Source: Linyphia triangularis (Eukaryota > Arthropoda > Arachnida > Araneae > Linyphiidae). Taken from it: a stretch of DNA of 64,000 nt. This document shows positions 1 to 13,100 of this stretch, in pieces (position 1 is the first letter of the stretch; the number at the start of each line of letters is the position of its first letter). The stretch covers positions 3,910,001 to 3,974,000 of the forward strand of contig OZ021722.1 in assembly GCA_963978545.1 (NCBI GenBank). Direction: 5' to 3'. Made by a program: the position numbers and the translations under genes. Below the pieces are notes generated by a model, which was given only the letters and a program-made list of their open reading frames with translations, did no database searches and was not told the origin of the DNA.

Positions 1-147
1 TTTATCAAATGGAATATTTTTTACACTGCAAATGTACAGGTACTGAACTACTGGTACCGAATGCGTTTCCAAAAATGTTTTTACTCCATTGCGCCTAAAG
101 GATCTGCTTTTTTAACATGATTCAAATTCATCATAACTGTTAAGATA

Positions 148-525
148 AAGTCCTAATAATTCCCTATGCTCACTATGTTACAATCTTCTAGCCCAGTTCA
201 TTTAGATCATTAGATACTACTTTGTAGAAAACCTTTAAATTTGGCGAGTAGATACGAAAATGATTCACTTAATAAATGATCGCTTAATGAAATTATATAA
301 ATTAAAAACTCTAAATTAGCGTCTAATATAGTTTATTTTATATTTGAAATCCTTACGTCAATGCCTATGCAGCGTCATCACCTGTAATAGTCTTTTGCTT
401 TTTTTAAGTTTCATTTATAAATTAAATGAAAACAATTTGTTATTTCATTAAGTGATCATTTTTGTACCCACTTGTCAAATTTCAAGGTTTTATTTTAAAG
501 TAGTTTCTGTATGAGCTGGGCTATA
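148..525. repeat. Pal-C palindromic element copy
   Basis: Diverged copy of a ~410-bp element whose two ends are long inverted repeats. The left arm runs from aattccctatgctcactatg through cccagttcatttaga and tttggcgagtag. The right arm repeats this in reverse, ending gagctgggcta. The middle holds the shared ccttacgtcaatgcctatgc block. Other copies lie near 7.5-9.9, 13.7, 15.2, 30.9, 35.4, 43.7 and 49.2 kb. Confidence 0.7.
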
Positions 526-1510
526 CAGTGCAACATATCAAGTAAAAGGGAAATGATCTTTAAGATGCATCTATCGAGAATTCTTCAAGATTTATGTCCA
601 TACTGACATATGCACTTATGGTCATACACCTTAATAGTCTAGATAACTTTTTTTCTGATAGTTTAGATCACTTTTTGTGAATTAATATTTTACTATTTAG
701 TTCCCTAACATTTCTTCTTGTTTTATTAAATGATTCCTGACGTATACTTATTTGTGTATGTCTAAATGATATGATTATACAGCTTTAAACTACAATGTGT
801 ACAATCTTATGAAATTAATGGAATGTGTGGTTTAGAAACTGCAATTTATATTAGTGTGATACTTACTTCGTTAAACGAGTGAAATTATTTGTAAGAATTT
901 ATCTTTTTGAAATCACAAGTTATTGCAATTTAGATCCTATATTTGTGGCATTTAGTTGCAAACCTATATTCACGTCTATCTTGTAAGTTTTTTTTTAAAT
1001 AAGATTAAATATATTTTCTCTCTCCATTATATATTTTACTGAATATTTTTCATGGGTTTTAAACTGCTGTGTAAAATTTTACTTCAAAATCTTTTACCAG
1101 TTTTGTAAACACTTTTTTAACAATTAGCCCGGATTTATTACTTTGATTTTCTGCAATTTGATGCTTTATTATACATTGTCTAACAATGGTAATAGCTGGA
1201 AGATTGATATTAGTGACTGTGTTTTTTTTCTTTCTTTTTTCTACTTTTGTGTTTTACCTTAGTTTGAAGAGGTACACTACCCCTGTGATATTGCATCAAA
1301 AACTAAATTTTAAATCATTCTTTTTTCGTGCTTGGCTTTTTGCTGTATTTTACCTTTTACTTTTCAAAATTTTTAGGCTGAATCTCTAATTTTCTTTCCT
1401 TTTTTTGTGTTATTTACATCTTTGTGACGGTTGGACACTGCATTTATAGTATTTTCCCTTTTTTTGTGCCATGGTTTTTTTTTATTCTGATGTAGTAGTT
1501 TTATCTATAC
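526..1510. other. AT-rich stretch, no recognisable feature
   Basis: AT-rich sequence with short homopolymers. The 67-codon frame at 1186-1389 is low-complexity (F/L-rich), has no splice context and resembles no family I know, so I do not call it. Confidence 0.5.
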
Positions 1511-1990
1511 CAGGGTTCCCACTGTCATTGAAAGTGCTTAATGCTTTTGAACTGGTTTTCCAAGCCTTAAAAGTACCTGATAATGCTTAAAGGTCCTTAA
1601 AAGTAATTGAAAATACCTTAATTTTTGTCACTTATCCGTACCCCACCAAATTTTTTGGGTATATTGCTCATGCATCAACTTGTGTATTTGCTGATTGGTG
1701 GAATAGAAATCAAATTGTTTTAGTTACACGCTGTACTCTGCGAGACGAACACACAAGATTAGTGTTTACGTTTTGCAAGCCAAAAAAATCAGACCATTCT
1801 CAAAGTCTGCTGATTTTGAGGCAAAATTTGTATTAAAGATTTTGATGTTAACGCTCTGCGCAAAGCAGCTGTAAAATCACGAATTAAAGACCGGATGTAT
1901 GAAAAAAAAATTTCAAAGGTCCTTAAAATTATTATTCAAGTCCTTAAAAAGTCCTTGATTTACAATCTACGATTTCAGTTGGGAACCCTG
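1511..1990. mobile_element. MITE with CAGGGTTCCCA termini, copy 1
   Basis: 480-bp element with ends CAGGGTTCCCACTG and, inverted, TTGGGAACCCTG. Both subterminal regions carry repeated ccttaaa/gtcctta motifs. Only TAC is shared at the two edges, so the target duplication is unclear. A second copy at 39720-40149 has the same layout. No coding capacity. The superfamily is not settled by what I can see. Confidence 0.75.
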
Positions 1991-4737
1991 TACTTGCGGG
2001 TCTCTTTTAATCATTTCTGAAATGAAATTCTATTTGTCAATGAAATGAATATGTGCTCGTATGGAGTGTTATTTTGATCAAATATGTGTTTTGTTTCTTG
2101 AAAGTTTTCTTTAGAGGGACCATTGCAAAATGAAGTCTCATTCCTTATAGGTCACACTTTGAGAAAGAGTGGTTCCAAGTCTGAACTAGGTTAGTAATCT
2201 TTTAAAACTTGTAATATAAAGTGCCATCTTATTTAATAATGTTTTAATTCGCTTCATATGTATTTAAATATTGTGAAGTGAAATGAATATAATCTATATA
2301 AAAAAAAATATTAAATATTTATAGAAATTATTTCCTAAATGTTGATTTTTTAATGTTGCAACAACTACAACATTTTCTTTAAAAAAAAAAATTAGTTGTT
2401 AAATTGGAAGTACTTAGAAAATTAATAAGGCTACGATGAAATTACCTGAAAAGATTGGCAGTTTTCATAGCTATGTGTCGGTTTGCAATTCTTCTAACTC
2501 ACTTTATGTTATGTTTCTCAACTTACTCAATGTCTAAATATATTTATATGACACTTTTGGGCCCACTTTAATCTTTGATATCTCGATTTGAACCCACTTT
2601 GTATTTTGCTTGGAACCACTTTCGCTCCTTACTAACTTGTTGCAGAACAAGATCTTGGTTGTCTTTATTTCCGAAACAAGCTCACTCGCACTATTTTATC
2701 GATTCTATAACGTATTCATAGCGTGCTTTAAGATATTGCTCTTCTAACTGCATGTGAATTTCTTAACTCGTCTGTTAATTTTCAATGTATATGTGTGTTA
2801 CTGGAGTGCTACGATAGTTTTATAAAAGTGTGTTGCGCATTTGAATGTTATGCAAGCTGTCTCTGAACTCGGCTTTTTCTCGGAAATATTTTTTATAAAT
2901 GTGCTTTTAGTATTGAATGTAGTAATTGTAGTTTGAATGAAATTAAATTCGGAAATAAATCGTATGTTCTTGTAAAAAATAATTGTTTGGCCTGAATACT
3001 CTTGTTATCTAAATTCTTTATTGCTCATATATGCTTGTAATCAAGTACTATTTTTTATATTCGAATATAAATGTTATCTAAAGAAATTGGACCTCATCCA
3101 CCCCCTCTATTTATTTAGCTTCTATTCATTTGCTTTAATTTATTTAGATAATTTGCATAACTTTTCTGGTTCACTGTGACTGAATTCTGTATGTTTTATT
3201 TTCCTGTTTTGGTATTAACTTATTTGAAATAAGATGCCACAAATTTTGTAAATAATAAGTTTGATTGAATTAAAGAAATTTAACACTTTAAATTTTCTTG
3301 TGAACTTGAAAGAACTCAAAAACAACTTAACTCAAGCATATTTTCAAAATTGCTTCGTTGATTGATAAGTTTCTTTTAGCATAAGAAGAATAAGGGAATT
3401 TTAGGTAAAAAATTTGTTTTAAGTATTTTAACATGAATTAAATGTTTAATTTTAAAACATTTTATATAAAAAACCTTTATCATACATACTTTGTGCTACA
3501 AGATCTCGTAAAAATACCCTGCTGATAGTGTATTAGCCCCAAGCAATATTGACACTTTTTTCTTTCAGATCTTGCTTTTGGAATTTAAACTTTCTATGAT
3601 GATTAATTAAAAAAAATTAATCATCTATTAATCATTAATTAATATTGAAAACTGCACACTGCAACTCAAGTTTATTACTGTCCAAATAGACTTGGTACTT
3701 TTTTTGTTTTCACAATTCAGTTATCTTAAGGTTCTTTGAAAGAACGCAAAAGCGAGCATAAGTTAACTGTAATTTGAACGGTGTACTCAAACGTCTTTTT
3801 TATTGGAGTGTTTACTTTAAAAAAAAAAAACATTTTTATTAAAATGTTAAATTCTCGGGTATTCTTATACATTGGGACAGGCTTACTTGAGGTCATTGAA
3901 TACGCTGCAGCGATGTGTGAACCGGTTTCATCAAGACCCGATTGAAACACTGTGTGGCTGATTCGTTAAAACTCTTATAGTACGCGTGGTTAGAAGAGTA
4001 AAAATATTAATTTAAACTTAATAACAAAAGTTCACAGGTTAGAAATATTACTTTATAAGTTGACCGGAACTATATATTTACTCTGAAGCATGTATTCAAG
4101 GTTCAAATAATGTTGTCCCGAGGTATGGATGTTAGGTGCTTATTGTGTTGTTCTCAAACATTTTACAATGATGGTAGGTAGACTGGGGAATGGAGTAGTA
4201 AGTCATTTTACTATTTATGAAAGTGGGCGCATTATTATTTTCCCTCTTTTCTTGGCTATATATTGTGTAGTTTATACCATTTTTATATTTTATATTAATT
4301 TATATCTAATAGATAAATATAATAAATCTTTTATTCAAAAGTATAATTTATGTACACATTTCATTTTAATACAAAGTATATATATATTAAACAATTTACA
4401 AATGTTTTATACAGTCACATATGTACAGGATACGCAATACCACAACACATCGACAAGCTGATATCTGTTTGTACTATATCATCTATTGTAATCTCAATAA
4501 ATATTTCACGAGACGATAATGTCCTATGATTCCTCTTTTGTTGTGTTATATATCTATAGCTGCTGATCATAATGAAATAGACATATTGATGAATAGCACT
4601 AACCACATTATTGGTATTTAGAGCAAAGCTCAAACCATGTAGATTTAGTAAAGCTAGTTAAATTTTTTAACTACTGATAAAAATAATATTTCAGAGAGAC
4701 GGATATACAACAGAGAGACGACTGAAAGTTTAGATAC
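1991..4737. other. AT-rich stretch, nothing recognised
   Basis: 2.7 kb of AT-rich DNA with poly-A/T runs and no ORF with coding character. The frame at 4129-4461 is hydrophobic and low-complexity and has no family match I know. A short motif at 3900-3950 (ctgcagcg plus flanks) recurs in diverged form at 42820, suggesting an old dispersed repeat. Confidence 0.45.
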
Positions 4738-5345
4738 CCCATCGAACATCATTCTGATTTTTTTTTTTATATATATATATAGAATGCCTAAAATTGTTAG
4801 TAGACACGAATCCCTTGGTCTGTAGAGTTAAAAATGGCCGAAACTATTCAAAAATCGACTTCGAATGAGTTGAACTAAGTCCAATTGCCAAATGTGTCAT
4901 AAAAAAAAAGCTTATTATTTGTCGAGTTATGTGGTAACCCCACTTCTCTTTAATTTTCAATGAGGAACACTTATATTCTCTGGCGCAAAATAGTTCGTTT
5001 TTCAAAAGTGAGCCAAGAGGGCGATAAATACTATTTACTGATGACTTAATATTTCTTGCCAAGTTGGTCGACTTTTAAAAGATGAAACATCTTGGCCCCA
5101 GGAAGGACAAATCGGCTGCAACATCCTTAATTTAAACTTAAAGAGCGGTGGGTTATGAAACGGAATAGGATATTTATTTTTTGGCAAGTTATGACACATT
5201 TAGCAATCGTATTTAGTTAATCTCATTCAGAAAATCGTTTTTTGAATAGTAGTTTCGTCCATTTTTGCATCGGCAGACTAGTGGATTCATAATCTACTAA
5301 TACTTCTCTGCATTCTATGAGAAATATTCAGAATGATGTTTGAGG
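4738..5345. mobile_element. Pal-E palindromic element copy 1
   Basis: About 610 bp with inverted ends: atcgaacatcattctgat at the left and, reversed, attcagaatgatgtttga at the right. Internal inverted blocks include aaaatggccgaaactattc with its reverse, and paired agttatg/catttggcaatc stretches. Related copies are at 29242-29865 and in the nested cluster at 51966-55020. No transposase. Confidence 0.7.
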
Positions 5346-6981
5346 CTTAACTTGCCTCTCATCTATTAGAGATATCACTCAAATGCTGAGGAAATATATG
5401 TATCCTTAGAAACGTGTTGATTATGTAATTAAACGAAGGTTTATTTTGGCTACAGTAACTACCAAAGCATTGCTAGAAACATTGTCGGAAGGAAAATAAT
5501 CAATGGTTTGTTTTAAAGTTTTCCCTTCAAATATTGTTCCTGGTTTTTTAATTACTGTTTTAATAAAAGAAAAGTCTTGTTTTTAACGAAATACTTCTGC
5601 GGACATCGTGGCCAAAATCTATCAGCTTGTCCAATCTCTTTTAGAAAGCTTTACAATTTGCACATAAATTTTAATATTTTAAAATTACTCTGTATTTGCA
5701 AAGAAATCGTCAAGATGTCCATAACATATTTAAGGTTTTATTACTCAGTGATTGTACTTCTATAACTTGCCAAAAACCTAGTAGCAGTTTAAAATTTTAA
5801 ACGGTCGAAAAAAATAAATTGCGTCTTTCTTATAAAAATGACTATCGTGCATCCTAACACCAGTGGTACGATTTCAATTTCTTTTGGATTCACTGTCTTT
5901 AAACCACATTAAGAACAGGTAGTGTCCAAATTTAAAAAAAAAAAAAAAATACTAACTTTGCCATTCAAAATCAGCGTTGACAAACGAAGATAAATTTTTT
6001 TTGTGGAAATCGTATAATGCACAATTTTTTTTTTTTTTTCTTAAATATATAGTCTCTTTAAGTAAACAACATATTTCATTTTCAATAAGCTCACTTCCAT
6101 TCTTGCACAACGCAACATTCTTTTAAATTTATTCCAATCTCTAAAATCTTCCATTTAAAAGCTTTAACCATTATAGGTAGATAAAATCATTAAAAAGTAC
6201 AAATTAAAGTACCTTAAGTTAGATTTGCTGACATCAACCCTTGGCGTTTATTTTCTCCGATTGGATGCCAGTAAAATTCCAAAGCAAGCCAATCTATGCC
6301 AAGCTTCGTTTTCGTGAATCCTTTTTCTACATCTCCTCTATAGTTAGTTTATCGAATTATCGCTTGAATTAGTAGGATTTAAATACCTACCCAAAATTCA
6401 GGACTGAGAATAAATACTAAAAGACTGTAACTGAGCGAGTTATCGATAATCTTACGTATCCAGTTTGGCGAGTTTCATCACAGTACAGATAAACAATAAA
6501 ATTAATATTTCTATCTAATTATCGGAATAGGTGTGAGGGGAGGGGGGGGGGTAAGGGACTGATAAAATACTAAAATTTTGGGGAAACTCGGAATTGCTAA
6601 GTCATTTGCTGAATTGATGTTGATTTGGTCTCTTTAGGTCATTTTCTTAAAAACAATCATACCTCACCCTTTCTTCAAAAGTGGAACAACTCTTAAATTC
6701 TTCATTTTTGAGTAAAAACGTGTTCAAAATTCCAGATTGTTTGTCCTTGAAGCAGGTCAAAACGGATCAAGATTGCTTACAAGTTGAAACTGACTTATGA
6801 TTGACACGAGCTTCAAGCCCGTGTAATTTGCTATTCCTTACCCACTTTGTCTAAAAAAATGAAGAATTTGAAGTTATGTCACTTTTGTAAACAATGGTTA
6901 TTGGTCCATTGTCATATTTAAAAAAAAAAACTTAATTGTGTCGGTCGATTCCAATTGGTCAACAGTTCCGTGAATTGTCCC
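5346..6981. other. 3' flank of Ctr1, no other feature
   Basis: AT-rich DNA between Pal-E copy 1 and the Ctr1 stop codon. It probably contains the Ctr1 3'UTR at its right side. It also holds a G-tract (6538-6551) and several A-tracts. No convincing ORF on either strand. Confidence 0.5.
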
Positions 6982-7183
6982 CTAGTGGCAGTGTTCTGTG
7001 ATGTCCACCACAGAGGCCTTCTTCCATCCGAACACGAAGTAGCCTACTCCTGCTCCTAGGACAACTGCCAGGCACAGCCACACGTTGTAGGTCATGAAGA
7101 TGAGCATCAGGAAGTAGCTGACTATGATCTGGACGACGTGAAGACCCGTCTGAATGGCGTGAGGAAAGCTCAGCATACGATGC
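6982..7183 (-). CDS. Ctr1: Ctr1 coding exon 4 (TM2, TM3, HCH tail)
   Basis: The terminal exon, 202 nt including TAG. It completes Lys157 and encodes [18 protein letters not shown], then TM2 with YFLMLIFM (the MxxxM selectivity-filter pair) and [20 protein letters not shown], which contains TM3 with GxxxG, and the tail VVDITEHCH. The acceptor is ttgtttttcttccag. An overlapping longer frame in another register is a shadow. No close AATAAA follows; candidate signals (TTTATT on the plus strand) lie near 6246 and 6128, so the 3'UTR may be 0.7-0.9 kb. Confidence 0.95.
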
Positions 7184-10100
7184 CTGGAAGAAAAACAATT
7201 GCGACACTCTTAACAGGTTAGCCTAGTAAGGACCATTCCATATACTCACTATAGCCGGATTTACACTCTACCAGTCGAGATTCCAGTTTAAATCGCCAGT
7301 CAGTGACGTCACCAGGCTACTGGTTCCAGTAAACCAAACATTTTCTATTTACTGGCGACACCGATCAACCAATCACGTGCGCACTCCCTTGATCACCGAT
7401 AGACGGCGCAACGGTCGCTAAAAGCTGACGTCACAGAACTAGCGTTCTAAACTGGACAGTTTCGAAACTGTAGAAAATCTTGATATTTGTTGAGTAAGTA
7501 CAAAAATGACCACTTAATGAAATGACATAAATTGTTTTCATTTAATGTCTTATCTATTATAAAGGAAAACTAAAGTAGCGAAAGAAGCCTCGGTATATTA
7601 ATTGATCGCAAGGTTTTCAAATACAAAAAAAATCAAATATATTAGATTATTATCAATCAAATATATTATTTAGCTTAGTTCATTTTGAAACTGTTTTGGA
7701 TAAAAAAAACTTGAAATTTGGCGAATAGTTACAAGAATGATCACTCGATAAAATGAAATAAATTAAAAACTCGAAAATAGCGTCTAATGCTTTTTATTTT
7801 ATAAGTGAAAAAGCTAAAGACTACTGTAGATGGCGCCACTGCATAGGCATTGACGTAAGGATTTTAGATGAAATATATATTTGGACGCTGTTTCGTATTT
7901 TTTAAATTTATATCATTTCATTAAGTAGTCATTTTCATACCAACCGAACAAATTTCAAGGTTTTATACAAAGTTTCTAAATAAACTGAGCTAGAAGATTG
8001 TAATTGAACGAAAATGAAATGACATAAATTAAAAAATTCGAAAATAGCGTATAGTATATTTTATTTTATATTTGAAATCTTTACGTCAGTGTCTATGCAC
8101 TGGCGCCATCTGCAATAGTTTTTTTGCTTTTTTTTTTTTTTAAAATTTTTATTTATAATAGATAATATCATTAGATAATAGGTATTTATATAATCTCTTA
8201 AATAAATGAAAACAATTTATGCCATTTCATTAAATGATCATTTTCATACCTACTCATCAAAATAGTGTCTACTAAATGAACTGGGCTATATACTAAACTC
8301 CAACTTAACTTGATATCACTTAACGATAGATCTTCACGTGCTCATAGGTAATTAATCCATTTCTGCGGAGTGAAGACATAATTCTCGCCAAACGCCTTTT
8401 GTTCTCTACAGGGTTGTGGTTTGGCGAACATTATGCTTTCACGCCGCCAAAATGGATTAACCTTTAACTGCTGTGACATTAACTGTTGCATAACTAGTGT
8501 GAGCGGTCTCTCTGACCGCTCTTCCTAAAATGCAATTAAAAGTGGACTGATATGCTAAATTGATGAAAATTATTTCACTACGTATTATTAACAAATATTA
8601 AAATCACATAATTAAATTTTAAAGTTATTATATATGCCATTTTTAATAATTATACAATTTAAGAAAAAATAACTTTCTCCAAAAAGAACATATCTATTAA
8701 GGTTTCGTTTAATTAACTAACTTACAGTTCTGATAAAATCATTTCTATGTTATTCTAGTTTTAAAAATAAATACCTTTAGTAATATCAAGCATGATATTT
8801 TGAACTGCAATTAATACATAATTTTCGGGTACATTGAAGACAAACTGGCTGAACGCATCCCAAACATTTGTATGCAGTTTTCCTCTTTTTGCTGGGAGGA
8901 CATAAATTGCAAGTTTTGCGTTTTTCTAGTTTATCGTCATGGGTGAGATTTCTTAAATCTTGACAATCACTTTGTCCTAGAATTGTCAGTTTCATTTCTC
9001 TAGGTAATTGCGTTGAGGTTATTCTCCGTTTCAAATGAGGCACTACCAGTTCTTTTGCTAAGGAAAGCATGAATTTTGTTCGCTTTATCTTCGTAGCTTC
9101 GGGAAATGATTGAAACAACACAAAGGCATTTACTGCACATATATCTTTCCTTCTACATGAACTAATTTTCACGTTAGTCCATTTCACTATAACTTCTACG
9201 ATACTTGCATCGAGAAGTAAATACCAGATCTCCTCGGGCTCTGCTTTGAGTCCAATTCTTGCTGGACGTTTCAATCCTGGCAATTGTACAATTATGTTAT
9301 GTTTTGCAATTCGAACGGCTCGATTAGGTTCTTGAACACACCATTTGAAATTGTTTTTTCCATAAAAATTGTCTTGAGTAGAAGTGTTTCAAGAGACTTC
9401 AATCTCATCCGCAGACATTTCGGAATGAGTGATATGGTCCCTTTAAAAAAATCCGAATTTTCAGTATCTGAACACTCTACATCAGACCAATTATTAACGA
9501 TATCTTCAATTTCTTCTTTCGTGAGAAAAACGGGGTGTTTTTTAAGAACATTTACAGCCATTGTGAGCTTTCTACGAAAAATAAATCATATGACAACAGT
9601 CAACTTTGTCGGACAGAAACTGTGACGCATCTGCTGTGAGCGGTCTCCCAGACCGCATGAAACTGGAAAATGGAATAAAAGTAAAAATAAAAAAGCTAGC
9701 TGGACCAGTTGTGAAATGTGACCTTGGTGTCCCCTCTCAGGAAGGTAGTGAAGAGGGCAGAGACCATTATTCATTTTAAGGGGTGCAAACTCCCAATGAA
9801 AAATGCTTTGCGGTCTATGAGACCGCTCACAGCAGTTAAAGGTTAAAATGCCTATGAGCACTGACGATCTACCGTCTAGTGATGTTAAGTTGAAGTTTAG
9901 TATAGAAGATCATAACATAGCGAGTTTAGGGAATGATCCTCACTTAGACTACTTCTTAAATAGAAAACCCATAATCTCGTACATAAAGTAGATATTCGAC
10001 TCTGTATAGTCAATCGACATTAACAGCACTGGAAGTCAGGTGTGCAACCAGTGAAAGAACTCTCGGTTAAAATTCCCGTTTAGTGTTCCGACAGTTAGAC

Positions 10101-13100
10101 CACCAGTCTTTGTCATCCAGTTGATATAGCAATGAGATTACGTGAAGTTTCTTTAAGAACATCGAATTCAGACTCAAACGCACTATCACAGGAATAGCTC
10201 CTGCCACGAAGTCTTAACAGTGTCTATTGCCATGGAAACGAGACTAGTCCAATTTACCAGGGGAATTCCTGGTCAAGACGACATCGGCTATCTTTTGGTT
10301 TATTGGCAATATTTCTTGGATTTACTATTAAATCTCTTCACCTAGACCAGCGTTCGCCAGAGGCGGGCCGTATGACTTATGCTGGAACTTTTCGAGGGCC
10401 GGATACACTAAAATATGTATCTTTAATTAGTATCGATTTAACAATCTATAGCATTTCTGAAAAAAAAAGAAGAAAAAAATTATCTTAGTAAAATTAAGAT
10501 ATTAATTTTAATTATTTATTATTAAAAAAAAAGAATTTTATTAAAAAAAAAAAAAAGGAATGTAAAAAGAGTTTTCATTATTAGTAAATCAAAGTCTAAA
10601 ATAAGAAATTAATCTTTTATTTCAAAGTGACAATGCGACATAATCTAACTTTTAATAAAAGTATTGAGACTGTACTTCCAGATTACTCCGTTTTAGTCGA
10701 TATCAATTGTGAGACGATGGCGGTCGAAATCGTTCAGTTTATTTTATGGTAGACTCGATATCATTCGGAGTATTTGTTGCTGTTAATTTTAATCAGTTCA
10801 GTTAAGCTATTCCTGTAATTTTTCTTGATGAAAATCACCTTGCTGAAAGTTTCTTCATATAGTTTCTTCGGGCACGTAGTGGAAAACTTTGTCCCACATA
10901 GTTAACTTATATTATTTCGGATAAATTACAATCATGTAACAAACAAAAGTGCATTTCGTGAAATTTGATTTTTTTTTTTTTTTAAATCTTTTATAGAGCG
11001 GCGGGCAGCAGAAAAATTTTGTCGCGGATCTAATTCGAGCAGTGGCTACAGCTGACCAAGACGAATGCCGTATTGTAACCATTTTGGCCGCCAATTTCTT
11101 GCACGTATCACCTCTATTCTAAATTCAACGAATCTTTTTCTTATAATAACGACCACCACCACCATGGTCATCTCAGGAGCCATCTGTATTTCTTTTGATG
11201 GAAAGACAGTAACATATATTGCTTGCTCTAATTAATGAGTAAAGGTGCTTACTTTTCGACCTTGTGGACCTGCGTCACCTTTCCGCTTTCCCCTGTGATG
11301 GCGACTGTGGAGAACTGTATCTTGGACACGTACTGCTTGAAGAGGTACTCTCGAAAGTACTTCAGCCCCTCGTACAACATGCCCATCAGGAAGACTCCGA
11401 ACACGGACGCGATCATACCTGCAGAAGACACAACGCATGTATTGCTACAATTTCCTTTTATTTTGAGTTCGCATTTTACCTTTCCCATAGACAATAATTT
11501 CAATTATTAATTACGTTAGTATCATAGTCATAAGAATTACTGGTACTCTTCCTTTAGACGGGTACCAATTGGCGCCAAAAGCCTAAATGTTTACACGTTT
11601 AAATGGCGCCTAAATGTATCGCCAAGCCTAAATTTTTACGGTTTGGTTATAGGAATTATAAAGGATTTGTGAGTTGTTAGTTTGGATGAGTTGTCGCTTC
11701 AATTTGGCGGTTTTTATCCGATACCAGCCGACCGGAAGAGTGTCAGATTACTATAATCATAAGAATTGTTATATTAAAAATACGATTTTTCTTTTACCCT
11801 TTCACGACTAAGGGAAACATTTCTTCACTTATTAAAATTGGTGATTAATGCATTTAATTATAACTTTATCTGCACCTTTCATACAGAATGTCAAAGTAGA
11901 ACATATACCGAACGCAATTAGGTAAATGGGAACGTTTAGAAAAAAAGAACTGTCAAATCAATTGGCACCAGTGATAAAACATTCGCGAGCTGTACTCGGC
12001 TATTATTTCAGTTTATTATGTCGTGTAACAATATATTACTGTGTTTTCTCATTAGTTTTATGTTATTTGGCAAATATAATTTTGTACAATAATAAAGTAT
12101 ATTTGAACGTATAAGATTTCATAATAAGCCTAATTATAATTTGTGTTACTTTTGTAGTCCATTGGGCACAATATTTACCATAAAGTTCTGAAAAATACAC
12201 AATTTTATATATTTTTCTTATGATCTTTATTTATTTTACATAAAAAAAAAAAACTAAAATAAACAGTTACGCTCTAATATTTACTCTTAGCAGCCTAATA
12301 GTCATGTAAGGGTTAAATCTTGCATTCAATATACTAATTTAGTAGGTTTGTGAAATAATCGTCGTTTTACAAGTGAAACACTTCAAGTCAGAGCTACTTG
12401 TTTATTCAGCCCCCCCCCCCCCACACACACGAAAGTTAGATGTTCTCTGAAAATAAACATTTGTTATGTATTATCATAGACTCTAACTGAAATCTTGTAT
12501 TACAGCACATTTTTATGTCGCTAGAATGGCAACAGGCCAGATATAAACATATATGATTGTCGCTGTATATAGCCATGTATCTTGCAGTAATTTGATACTA
12601 AATATTGTTATGTTTGCATGTTGACGTCTGCTTCTTATATATGTGAATACACAAACAACAACATTTATTTAATAAAGTTTAGAGTATTGAAGAAAATTGT
12701 TTGCAAATCAAGGCAATTGAACGTGTTCTTTTTTCCTCTTCGTTTTCGTAAAATTAAGTTTTTGACTTAGAGTGTGTTTCGCTTGTAAGCCGACGAAATA
12801 TAAGTACAGAAGTAATTTTATTCAATTTGATATAATTTTTATTCTCTCTTATGCGTGACATTTAATGTATTGTTACGAATTTTTGTATAAATGTTACGAA
12901 TTTTTGTGTATTTGTAAATATTTCTTAGTGTTAATTTTGTAAATAGGAAAATTTATGTACATTTTGCATAAGGCAGTGCAATAGTTCGTCTTAAGTTGGC
13001 TTCCCTGCAATATGGGTCTTAATGCTTGATAACGAGTTTTACAGAGGTAACGCTGGGAAGCGAGTTTTACAAGGAGCAGGGCATTTAACATTATGATAAT

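Larger units (their letters stand above)
8287..9904. mobile_element. Pal-B MITE copy 1, split by piggyBac-like insert
   Basis: Pal-B is a ~240-bp near-perfect palindrome with ends TATACTAAACT...AGTTTAGTATA and inner arms containing cgccaaac/gtttggcg, probably duplicating TA. Here it occupies 8287-8460 and 9847-9904. The 8461-9842 insert interrupts it at ggaTTAAatacc, matching five uninterrupted copies elsewhere in the window. Confidence 0.85.
7483..9948. repeat. Pal-C cluster in Ctr1 intron 3, interrupted
   Basis: Three adjoining Pal-C segments: 7483-7575 (arm only), 7670-8006 (near full length) and 8007-8286 continued at 9905-9948. The last is split by a Pal-B element, itself split by a piggyBac-like element. 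The join is readable because other Pal-C copies have aactgggctagaagattg without interruption, and here gggcta precedes and gaagat follows the insert. Confidence 0.75.

Noticed and set aside
6959..7207. The longer minus-strand frame overlapping Ctr1 exon 4
   Set aside because: It is another register of the same exon and reads through the splice acceptor; its product has no Ctr1 features.
12894..13091. The LTR antisense ORF as a host gene
   Set aside because: It is confined to LTR copies, is broken in two of five, and has no recognisable domain.
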